From an uncultured Eubacteriales bacterium (GTDB lineage Bacteria > Bacillota > Clostridia > Peptostreptococcales > Anaerovoracaceae): 26,482 nucleotides of DNA. Shown here piece after piece: positions 1 through 5,819 of this stretch; positions within the stretch are counted from its first letter, which is position 1; each line of letters starts with the position of its first letter. A model generated the notes under the pieces. That model did no database searches and had not been told where the DNA came from. It was given only the letters and a program-made list of their open reading frames with translations. The stretch is taken from contig UQOC01000029.1 in the NCBI GenBank assembly GCA_900542565.1, positions 1-26,482 on the forward strand. Direction: 5' to 3'. Both the position numbers and the translations under genes were made by a program.

Positions 1-71
1 ACGACAACACAAGGAGTTTGTCAAGCAAAAACTCCACAACAACTTGACACGGCCCGGCGTGCAGTGCCCTG

Positions 72-100
72 TGGACTAAAATCCCGCCGCATGGTATAAT
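72..100 (+). promoter_or_regulatory. Promoter of the TIGR04076-like selenoprotein gene
   Basis: TGGACT (72-77) and a perfect TATAAT (95-100) are separated by 17 bp. A strong ribosome site (GGGAGGAGG, 115-123) and a TTG start at 131 follow. A better -35 look-alike, TTGACA at 44-49, is too far away (45 bp). This supports the start at TTG 131 rather than the internal ATG at 221, which has no good ribosome site of its own. Confidence 0.55.
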
Positions 101-130
101 CTTTGATCATGATCGGGAGGAGGAACAGAA

Positions 131-475
131 TTGAAAAAAGTAAAGATAACTGTGCTCAAGACCACTCTTGATGAGGAACTGGCAGCGGAATACGGCGTCA
201 GCGGCCTGACCGCCTGACCGATGATGGAGGCAGGCCAGGTTTTCCTTGCTGATTACGCCAAGCCGGAAGGCTTCTGCGACGAGACGTGGAAAGCTATTTA
301 CCAATATGTCTTTGCCCTTGCCCACGGCGCAGGTGATGATGTGTTTTATTACGGTGACTGGATAAGGACGCCCGGCGTGGCCATATGCAGCTGCAACGAC
401 GGGCTCAGGCCTGTCATATTCAAGCTTGAAGCCACCGATGAAACTTCTGTCATTGATTACACTCCTGTACGCTGA
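131..475 (+). CDS. TIGR04076-like small protein, probable selenoprotein (in-frame UGA at 215-217)
   Basis: The frame starts at TTG 131, seven bases after GGGAGGAGG, and runs 114 residues if the UGA at 215-217 is read through. Residues 1-28 (start KKVKITVLKTTLDEEL) and residues 31-114 (containing MMEAGQVF, KPEGFCD and DGLRPVIFKLE) are both typical of TIGR04076 family proteins, which are about 90-110 aa. The UGA is residue 29, in the context T-A-UGA-P. From memory of the family this position is a conserved Cys before Pro (CPxxExGQ), so Sec replacing Cys is the natural reading. A hairpin that could serve as a bacterial SECIS lies 10-30 bases downstream. No frameshift is needed, because both halves share one frame. 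The family's function is unknown to me. The 3' end overlaps the convergent ABM gene by 26 bp. The alternative is a pseudogene with a single nonsense mutation. SelA/B/C/D are not in the window. Confidence 0.75.
229..250 (+). promoter_or_regulatory. Candidate bacterial SECIS hairpin
   Basis: GCAGG (230-234) pairs with CC (244-245) and TGC (247-249), leaving a bulged U at 246, and a G-U pair (229/250) closes the base. The apical loop, CCAGGUUUU (235-243), contains GGU. The loop Gs are about 20 bases after the UGA, inside the 16-37 base window known for bSECIS elements. A caveat is that the guanines are at loop positions 4-5, not in the first two positions as the published consensus prefers. Confidence 0.45.
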
Positions 476-737
476 CACTGGATGAAGCGGAGTATTTTTC
501 CTTGAGCTTGCCTATCAGGGCAAAATGGGGCTGCTTTGTATGTTTTTCCTGGTCCTGGGCTGATTCCCACTGTTCCCACAAAAACAGCGTGTTTTCCGAA
601 TCCACCGGGTAAAAATAGTCATATCTGAGGCAGCCCTGTTCTTTTCTGGTAATATCGGCCAGAAGCCTCACTTCCTGAAGAAAACCGTCCCTGCTGTCTG
701 CTGACGGAAATGTATATGTTACATAAAAGTTTTTCAT
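450..737 (-). CDS. Antibiotic biosynthesis monooxygenase (ABM) domain protein
   Basis: This 95-aa single-domain protein starts at ATG 737 (MKNFYVTYTF), preceded by AAGGAG at good spacing. The open frame runs further upstream to 881 but without a ribosome site. The sequence has the ABM-fold pattern: an N-terminal strand, a helix (RDGFLQEVRLLADITRKEQG), then CLRYDYFYPVD and FLWEQWESAQDQEKHTKQPHF. Stand-alone ABM proteins of this size, such as YgiN and HmoB relatives, are dimeric quinol or haem monooxygenases or related enzymes. The substrate cannot be read from sequence. The gene follows the nucleoside phosphorylase on the same strand after 115 bp, and its 3' end overlaps the end of the probable selenoprotein gene. 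Confidence 0.8.
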   Translation of the reverse strand: MKNFYVTYTFPSADSRDGFLQEVRLLADITRKEQGCLRYDYFYPVDSENTLFLWEQWESAQDQEKHTKQPHFALIGKLKEKYSASSSVSVQECNQ

Positions 738-852
738 GATCTTTCTCCTTGTCAATATATTTCTCATGGCGCTGCGGCCGGATGGCCGCTGTATGTATGC
801 GTGAGCTGCGCACCGGAGCCTGTATGCCGGAGCTGCACTTTGCATGCTCGAT

Positions 853-1611
853 CTACATGCGGCAGGCACACTCCAGTGCAAGCTGGAATATCTGTGCTTT
901 TTGGGATACAGGCCTTACTGTCAGTCCCCGCTGCTGCCATTCTTCAGCATCCAGATTATCAGCCGCATAGACAAATTGGGCGTATTTTATGCCCCTGGCC
1001 TTTGCAAAGGCAGCAAGTGCCGAACATTCCATGTCTACGGCAATGCACCCGCTTGCTTTTCTCATGGCCATCTTTCCTCTTGTCTCCCTGTACGGGGCGT
1101 CCGTAGTCCATATCTTTCCCTTATGATACGGAATCTCTTTCTCGATGAAAAACTGCTCGATCATTTGGACGCAGCCTGGATCCATCTCTATCTCATCGGC
1201 CGCAGGCAGATAGTGATAGCTTGTCCCCTCGTCCCTGAGAGCTGCGGTCGGCAGGATCAGCCTTGCATCTTCTATGGTTCCGTCCAGCACGCCGCACTCT
1301 CCGCACACGAATATCTTGCGTGCACCCATGGCCACTATCTCTTCCATATTGCTTATGCAGGCCGAAGCCCCGATCCAGCACTGGCTTATGCCCAGTTCCC
1401 TGCCGTGATAATCTATCTTATATATGGGTGTATTTCCTGCAACGCTCACCAGATGTCCTGCTTCAACTCCTCTGTATCTTTTGGCGGTCTCCATGATGAG
1501 GGCCTGCGAAAACTCAAATACGACCGTCTCCGGAAATCCTTTCTTTTTCTTTACCACATGTTCCGGCCGGAGTATGGCTTTCTGGTCTTTGTCGTACTGA
1601 TCCAGCAACAA
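853..1611 (-). CDS. Nucleoside phosphorylase (purine/uridine phosphorylase family)
   Basis: A 252-aa cytoplasmic enzyme of the PNP_UDP_1 family, which cleaves nucleosides with phosphate to base plus ribose-1-phosphate. Visible landmarks are the phosphate/ribose-site Arg-containing N-terminus (AILRPEHV), the central strand VAMGARKIFVCGECGVLD, and the nucleoside-binding segment VDMECSALAAFAK with the ME pair that contacts ribose. The C-terminal YAADNLDAEEW resembles uridine phosphorylase-like members. I place the start at TTG 1611 because GGAGG lies 8 bases upstream (1620-1624). An in-frame ATG at 1647 would put the ribosome site inside the coding region and overlaps a probable -10 (TATGAT). 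The base specificity is not determined. The gene is divergent from the MerR gene. Confidence 0.85.
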   Translation of the reverse strand: MLLDQYDKDQKAILRPEHVVKKKKGFPETVVFEFSQALIMETAKRYRGVEAGHLVSVAGNTPIYKIDYHGRELGISQCWIGASACISNMEEIVAMGARKIFVCGECGVLDGTIEDARLILPTAALRDEGTSYHYLPAADEIEMDPGCVQMIEQFFIEKEIPYHKGKIWTTDAPYRETRGKMAMRKASGCIAVDMECSALAAFAKARGIKYAQFVYAADNLDAEEWQQRGLTVRPVSQKAQIFQLALECACRM

Positions 1612-1673
1612 ATATATCACCTCCGATTCTTTTCTTGATTTTATCATATTATCCGGCCAAGGGAAACGGTTTG

Positions 1674-1682
1674 TGTTATAAT
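1674..1682 (+). promoter_or_regulatory. Extended -10 promoter of the MerR-family gene
   Basis: TGTTATAAT (1674-1682) is a perfect extended -10 (TGnTATAAT). No convincing -35 is present, as often seen with extended -10 promoters. It leaves a leader of about 95 bases before ATG 1784, whose ribosome site is AAAGGAG. Confidence 0.5.
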
Positions 1683-1783
1683 GTGTAAAGGAATATATGT
1701 CTGGCCGTCAGGCAGACCCCGCCGGCAGACCCTTCCACCGAAAGGCCTTGGCTGCGGCACATCCCATCTGAAAGGAGCCATAA

Positions 1784-2608
1784 ATGAAAAAATACTATAA
1801 GATCGGTGAAATCTCCAAACTGTACAGCATCAGTCCCGACTCCCTCAGATATTATGAAGATCTTGGTATCTTAAAGCCAAAGCGGGATGTCAACGGATAC
1901 AGGATGTACAGTATCAATGATATATGGACCTTAAACATACTCAGGGAACTCAGGACCATAGGGTTTTCCATGGAGCAGATAAAAGAACATCTGCTTTCAT
2001 ATGATCTTAAAAGCACTCTGGGCCTGTTCAGCGATGCTATAGATGTCATAGACAAAAAAACCGCAGAGCTTTCAGCTCTCAGGGCGCAGCTTTCCGAGCG
2101 GATAGATGAGATCAAAAGGCATCAGGCCTCTGACAAGCCAAAAAACAAGATAACCGTCCAGTATTATCCCGAACGGCATGTGCTAAAATTAAGTGAAGAT
2201 GTTTACAGGGACGATGAGATTGATTTCGTCATAAAAAAACTGCAATCTGAGTATGAAGATCAGTTGTATATAATAGGATACGGCGACATAGGCAGCACGA
2301 TCCCTCTGGAAGAACTGCAAAAAGGCAGGTACGGCCATTTTGATTCGGCTTTCTATATAGTCGATCCTGAAGAAGAATACGACGATGTCCTGCCCTCCGG
2401 CAGCTATCTTTCTATGATAGTCGGCGGCAGTTATGCACAGATGGCTTTCTACTGGGAACAGCTCCTGTCCTACGCCCGCAGCCATGATCTTGAACCTGTC
2501 GGCAAGGCCATAGAACTTTATCTCATAGATAATCACGATACATCTGATGAAGATGAATATGTGACCCAGATCCAGATCCGTATTAACGGCGAAGAGCGCC
2601 CATTATAG
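1784..2608 (+). CDS. MerR-family transcriptional regulator with GyrI-like effector domain
   Basis: A 274-aa protein. Residues 3-75 form a MerR winged helix (YKIGEISKLYSISPDSLRYYEDLGILKP, then NGYRMYS and LRTIGFSMEQIKEHL). A coiled-coil dimerisation helix follows at about 78-115, and then a C-terminal effector domain of the GyrI/BmrR type (about 123-270). Regulators of this build bind a small hydrophobic ligand and switch on promoters with long spacers, often for drug export. The window shows no obvious transporter partner in the same unit; the neighbours are a divergent nucleoside phosphorylase and a convergent pyrophosphatase. Its last 26 bp overlap the end of the convergent pyrophosphatase gene. 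The start is supported by AAAGGAG upstream of ATG. Confidence 0.9.
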   Translation: MKKYYKIGEISKLYSISPDSLRYYEDLGILKPKRDVNGYRMYSINDIWTLNILRELRTIGFSMEQIKEHLLSYDLKSTLGLFSDAIDVIDKKTAELSALRAQLSERIDEIKRHQASDKPKNKITVQYYPERHVLKLSEDVYRDDEIDFVIKKLQSEYEDQLYIIGYGDIGSTIPLEELQKGRYGHFDSAFYIVDPEEEYDDVLPSGSYLSMIVGGSYAQMAFYWEQLLSYARSHDLEPVGKAIELYLIDNHDTSDEDEYVTQIQIRINGEERPL

Positions 2609-4223
2609 CGGGTACCATCTGTTTTTTGCGGGATACTACCCCGTCAAGCCGGAAATTCTCTCCGTCGCCTGCCCCAAAGGCTTCTGCGATCAGCTCCCTG
2701 GCACCTGGACCTGCCCATAGGATGTCGGAACTCTCCTCCATGACATCGGTGAGCATGAAGAAGAGCATATTAAGTTCCTTTTCTCTCATGAGCTCATTCA
2801 TGGCAGGCTCCAGCTTGCCTTTTATCTCATCAAGTTCCTCTCTGTCCATGGAGCTTATCTGGCCAACGCCGAAAGTCATATCTCCACACACGAACTGTTT
2901 GAAATCCATGGCGCAGATCTCTTCCGCCGTTTTTCCGCTGAGATCACTGCCGGCATTGAACATGGAACGGGCAAGTTCCTCCATATTTATCCCGGCTATG
3001 CCCGCCAGTTCTTCACAGGTCCTCCTGTCCGCCGGAGTACATGTAGGCGAGCGGAAAAGCAGGGTGTCTGAAATGATGGCTGAACACATCAATGCAGCCA
3101 TAGTCTTACTGATCTCAACATCGTTTTCTTTATACATCTGAGCAACTATAGTCGATGTGGAACCTACAGGCTGATTGCGGAAAAATACCGGTTCCACGGT
3201 TTCCACGCTTCCTATCCTGTGATGATCTATGATCTCAAGGATCTCCGCATCACTGATGCCGTCTATTGACTGGGAACGCTCGTTATGGTCCACAAGAATG
3301 ACTTTTTTCTTTCTGGCGCCCAGAAGTCTGCGCCTTGAGATAAATCCTATGAAACGGCCTTTCTCGTCAAGCACCGGAAAATCCCTGTATCTTTTTTTGG
3401 CCATGGTCTCCCTTATGTCGTCCACAAGTTCGTCTGCATCAAATGTCGTCAGATTTTCGCGGCTCATAAAATATCTTACCGGTATGCTCTGATTGATAAG
3501 GCGAGCGGCGGTAAAGGCATCATGAGGCGTACTTATTATCGCGATACCTTTTTCTTCGGCAAGGCGCTTTATCAAATCAGGTACTTTTGTCCCCTGACAT
3601 ATGACCATACATGCAGCTTCAAGTTCAATGGCACATAACTGCGCTTCATACCGGTTCCCCAATATGACCAGGTCTCCCTTTTCAATAAAGTCCTCCATTA
3701 TGTCCGTACCGGAAGCTGCGATAGCCACCTTTCCGTCGGTATATTGGGCTGAAGACGCAGATGACACCATTGAACCGTCTAAAGCTTTTTTTATGTTTTC
3801 ATATGGGGTCTGTGCTTTGGCGAGGATCTTGCTGTCATGGACATCCATATATGATGTGGCTATGTCTCCGATGGTTATGAGGCCCTCAAGGCTGTCTCCG
3901 CTTACGATAGGCATCGTTTTCATATTGCGGGCCTTCATCATCTCCCAGACATCTTTGATGGAAACATTTCCGTCGATGCCTTTCATCCTGTTTATGTCCA
4001 TATCTTTTACCTGGAGGCTGACATTATCTAAAAATTCAGGCGGCTCTACACCGAATCTGTCCAGAATGTATTTTGTTTCCTCGTTTATCTGTCCGGCGCG
4101 GCGTGCCTCATAGAATTTTCCTGTGATCCGGCGTTTCAGTTCAGCGTAGGCTATGGCTGAACATATGGAATCTGTATCCGGATTTTTATGACCTATGACA
4201 TATACTTTGCTGTTCTGATCCAT
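2583..4223 (-). CDS. ppaC: Manganese-dependent inorganic pyrophosphatase with CBS and DRTGG domains
   Basis: A 546-aa family II pyrophosphatase that hydrolyses PPi to phosphate. The DHH domain starts the protein: GHKNPDTDSI carries metal ligands His12, Asp16 and Asp18. It is interrupted by a regulatory insert of CBS1 (about 70-125), a DRTGG-type domain (about 140-250) and CBS2 (about 255-310). The DHH domain resumes with ILVDHNE and IIDHHRIGSVE, and the DHHA2 domain ends with the substrate-binding SRKKQMVP motif. Family members with this insert are inhibited by AMP/ADP and activated by ATP or diadenosine polyphosphates, so activity is probably tied to energy state. Typical single-domain enzymes are about 310 aa. 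The start ATG is preceded by AAAGGAAAACAGG. The 3' end overlaps the convergent merR gene by 26 bp. Confidence 0.95.
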   Translation of the reverse strand: MDQNSKVYVIGHKNPDTDSICSAIAYAELKRRITGKFYEARRAGQINEETKYILDRFGVEPPEFLDNVSLQVKDMDINRMKGIDGNVSIKDVWEMMKARNMKTMPIVSGDSLEGLITIGDIATSYMDVHDSKILAKAQTPYENIKKALDGSMVSSASSAQYTDGKVAIAASGTDIMEDFIEKGDLVILGNRYEAQLCAIELEAACMVICQGTKVPDLIKRLAEEKGIAIISTPHDAFTAARLINQSIPVRYFMSRENLTTFDADELVDDIRETMAKKRYRDFPVLDEKGRFIGFISRRRLLGARKKKVILVDHNERSQSIDGISDAEILEIIDHHRIGSVETVEPVFFRNQPVGSTSTIVAQMYKENDVEISKTMAALMCSAIISDTLLFRSPTCTPADRRTCEELAGIAGINMEELARSMFNAGSDLSGKTAEEICAMDFKQFVCGDMTFGVGQISSMDREELDEIKGKLEPAMNELMREKELNMLFFMLTDVMEESSDILWAGPGARELIAEAFGAGDGENFRLDGVVSRKKQMVPAIMGALRR

Positions 4224-4254
4224 CCTGTTTTCCTTTCAATATAACGCTTATTTG

Positions 4255-4263
4255 AGTATACCA
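4255..4263 (-). promoter_or_regulatory. Probable extended -10 promoter of ppaC
   Basis: On the minus strand TGGTATACT forms an extended -10 (TGn plus TATACT), with a leader of roughly 30 bases before ATG 4223. No good -35 is visible. It is divergent from the gdx promoter, which has the same extended -10 sequence. Confidence 0.4.
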
Positions 4264-4313
4264 TATGATATCTGTCCTTTTCCAGCAAAAAAACAGCAGT
4301 TTTGGTTAAGGTA

Positions 4314-4342
4314 TTGCCTAAAATCTCGTGTTGTGGTATACT
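4314..4342 (+). promoter_or_regulatory. Promoter of the guanidinium exporter leader
   Basis: TTGCCT (4314-4319), a 17-bp spacer and TATACT (4337-4342) with an upstream TG. Transcription would start near 4349, exactly where the first leader hairpin (4350) begins. Confidence 0.6.
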
Positions 4343-4349
4343 ATATTGA

Positions 4350-4435
4350 GTTTATCTGCCGCCGGGTAGGTAAACATCTCATTTATCTGCGTGTCGTAAG
4401 GCCTTAGAAGACGCGCTTGGTAAGTGCGTTTTTTA
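4350..4435 (+). promoter_or_regulatory. Leader RNA switch, candidate guanidine-IV (mepA-type) riboswitch
   Basis: The leader contains competing folds. Hairpin 1 (4350-4375) has an 11-bp stem GTTTATCTGCC/GGTAGGTAAAC with loop GCCG. Hairpin 2, the anti-terminator (4389-4416), pairs GCGTGTC with GACGCGC and has a 14-base loop containing AAGGCC. That loop can kiss loop 1 (GGC with GCC). The 3' arm of hairpin 2 is also the 5' arm of the terminator at 4411-4434, so the two exclude each other. TTTATCTGC is repeated at 4382-4390 and can displace the first copy. Two hairpins with a loop-loop contact and an overlapping terminator, in front of an SMR/Gdx exporter, fit the guanidine-IV class as I recall it: an ON switch, mostly found in Clostridia. 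A covariance-model match was not possible here. Confidence 0.65.
4411..4434 (+). terminator. Regulated intrinsic terminator in the gdx leader
   Basis: ACGCGCTT (4411-4418) pairs with AAGTGCGT (4422-4429) over a GGT loop, with one G-U pair, followed by six T (4429-4434). It sits 60 bp upstream of the gdx start and downstream of its promoter, so it can only act as a conditional terminator. Confidence 0.85.
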
Positions 4436-4494
4436 TTATAGCGCTCTGCGTGGGGCTTTTGCAGGGCATATCGTATATCAAGGAGGTATATATA

Positions 4495-4815
4495 ATGGCA
4501 TGGATCTGTTTGTATTTGGCGGGGCTTCTGGAAGTTTTCTGGTCCACCTGCCTCAAATTTTCCCACGGTTTTACGGTACTGAAATTTACGATACTGACCA
4601 TAGCGGGGATGATCCTGAGTTTCCTGCTCCTTTCCCAGGCCATCAAGACTCTTCCCCTGGGTACATCTTACGCCATATGGACTGGGATCGGCGCAGTCGG
4701 AGCAGTGTTCGTCGGAATGCTGCTGTTCAAAGAAGTCTTTACACCTCTGAGGCTTTTCTTCGTCCTGCTCATACTGGCAGGTATCATCGGACTGAAGATC
4801 ACTTCTGCCCAGTGA
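4495..4815 (+). CDS. gdx: SMR-family guanidinium exporter (Gdx/SugE type)
   Basis: A 106-aa inner-membrane protein with four transmembrane helices. Glu13 in AGLLEVFW is the proton/substrate carboxylate of small multidrug resistance proteins. The W after EVF, LKFSHGFT, and the TLPLGTSYAIWTGIGAVG segment in helix 3 are the signature of the Gdx (SugE) branch, which exports guanidinium in exchange for protons as an antiparallel dimer. I start at ATG 4495 because AAGGAGG lies 8 bases upstream; the open frame continues further upstream but crosses the leader terminator. The riboswitch-like leader supports a role in guanidine detoxification. Single-gene Gdx proteins work as dual-topology homodimers, which fits the lack of a second SMR gene here. 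Confidence 0.92.
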   Translation: MAWICLYLAGLLEVFWSTCLKFSHGFTVLKFTILTIAGMILSFLLLSQAIKTLPLGTSYAIWTGIGAVGAVFVGMLLFKEVFTPLRLFFVLLILAGIIGLKITSAQ

Positions 4816-4936
4816 CGGCCGATCACGCAGGCGGTCCGGAATCGTTTCCGCAAAGCTGATGACAATCGTCTTTCATTGTAGTAAGATAATACATGAGCAT
4901 GAAAGTCATATAAAAAAGTCTACGGAGGTTGTCATC

Positions 4937-5530
4937 ATGTTTTTTAAAGGAGCTCAGAGAAAAGTAAACAGGCTGAAAAAAGATATATTTACTGAAAAAG
5001 GCGCCAACAGAAACCATCTGGCCAGAGAGATATATGATTTCATCAATGCGCACGGAGGTCTGTGCAGTATCAAGATAACACTGACTGAGGACCGGACCAT
5101 TGAAGAAACATATAAGCACTATTATTTTGGCGACGGAAGCGTCTTCCCCCTGAGAAATGACCGCTCTGCGTCCTATGTTTCCGTATGGGATAGGAATAAC
5201 CGGGAACATCGTTTCAATTTCAACGAACATGGTTATATGAACCCCGATGCGGAATGTGTGTATGATCTGATCATGCGGCTGAAAGACCTGCTGCACACAT
5301 CACATTTTAATTTTTACGGCCAGTGGGAAGCTCCCGGCTACGGTTACAGCATTACAGACGCCATAAGTTCCGCCACAGGTCATTACGGAACCACTGCCGA
5401 AAGCGGCAACGGCTGGTTCATCATGGGCAGCGCATTCATATTAGATGACGCCAACTGGCAGCGATACATGAAAGATGTGGAAAGGGCCCGCCAAAAGGCA
5501 GACCCGCAGAAAAACCTCAAAAAGATCTGA
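4937..5530 (+). CDS. Hypothetical protein, 197 aa
   Basis: I do not recognise this protein. The start at ATG 4937 (MFFKGAQRKVNRL) follows ACGGAGG; an earlier ATG in the same frame (4859) lacks a ribosome site. There is no signal peptide, membrane helix or Cys cluster. The N-terminus (1-40) is basic and helical (HLAREIYDFINAHGG). The middle has alternating strands rich in aromatic residues (YKHYYFGDGSVFPL, SVWDRNNREHRFNFNEHGY). The C-terminal part has FNFYGQWEAPGYGYSITDAISSATGHYG. It is a soluble, probably globular alpha/beta protein, transcribed alone between gdx and a convergent rhodanese remnant. Composition matches the neighbouring chromosomal genes, so there is no sign of transfer. Confidence 0.75.
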   Translation: MFFKGAQRKVNRLKKDIFTEKGANRNHLAREIYDFINAHGGLCSIKITLTEDRTIEETYKHYYFGDGSVFPLRNDRSASYVSVWDRNNREHRFNFNEHGYMNPDAECVYDLIMRLKDLLHTSHFNFYGQWEAPGYGYSITDAISSATGHYGTTAESGNGWFIMGSAFILDDANWQRYMKDVERARQKADPQKNLKKI

Positions 5531-5534
5531 TCCG

Positions 5535-5663
5535 CTATTTTTCCACAGGGCCGCCATAGCTCCTGATCCCGCCTATGTTCTGCGCATTACTGTATCCGCA
5601 GCTTTTCAGGGCGCTGACGGCCTGTCCGCTGCGGATCCCGCTCAAGCAATATACCGGCAGCAT
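5535..5663 (-). pseudogene. Half-rhodanese remnant containing the active-site loop
   Basis: This 42-codon frame is too short for ordinary gene calling, but reads like the C-terminal half of a rhodanese domain. The active-site loop is YCLSGIRSGQA, where typical enzymes have CRSGxRSxxA. It is followed by ALKSCGYSNAQNIGG and a terminal SYGGPVEK, matching the usual aLxxxGYxnvxNxxGGixxW ending. A complete domain needs about 100 residues; the N-terminal half is absent and the upstream sequence is the cstA promoter region. An ATG at 5663 with AGGAGAAGGG upstream could still allow translation of the fragment. Most likely it is a decayed gene, with 5' loss caused by rearrangement next to cstA. It is convergent with the 197-aa hypothetical, leaving 4 bp between their ends. 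Confidence 0.6.
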
Positions 5664-5744
5664 ACTCGTCCCTTCTCCTCATGGTTTTACCATATTATTA
5701 CCCTGTTTTTTGCCCATAAATAAGAAATTTTGACAAAAAAAGTG

Positions 5745-5773
5745 TTTATTTCCTATCACAAAGTGTGTATAAT
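5745..5773 (+). promoter_or_regulatory. Promoter region of cstA with an embedded inverted repeat
   Basis: TATAAT (5768-5773) has a weak -35 TTTATT (5745-5750) at 17 bp. A perfect TTGACA (5730-5735) pairs only with a poor TATCAC at 18 bp. CACA-AAG-TGTG (5757-5767) is a short inverted repeat touching the -10, a plausible repressor site. It does not match a CcpA cre consensus. Confidence 0.45.
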
Positions 5774-5819
5774 ATTTCAGTCAAATCTTAACATTTTGTA
5801 AACAGGAGGTAAAAACGAA

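Noticed and set aside
44..100. TTGACA at 44-49 as -35 for the TATAAT at 95-100
   Set aside because: The spacing is 45 bp, far from 16-18; TGGACT at 72-77 fits better.
774..789. Terminator after the nucleoside phosphorylase gene (GCGGCC/GGCCGC hairpin)
   Set aside because: A perfect 6-bp stem, but no T-run on either strand; not enough to call.
844..1638. Long plus-strand open frame opposite the nucleoside phosphorylase
   Set aside because: Mirror frame of a clearly conserved enzyme; the translated product is Cys/His-rich nonsense.
5535..5690. Second selenocysteine candidate: TGA (5679-5681, minus strand) in frame upstream of the half-rhodanese
   Set aside because: The sequence around this TGA does not resemble a rhodanese and no N-terminal half is encoded, so it is an ordinary stop.
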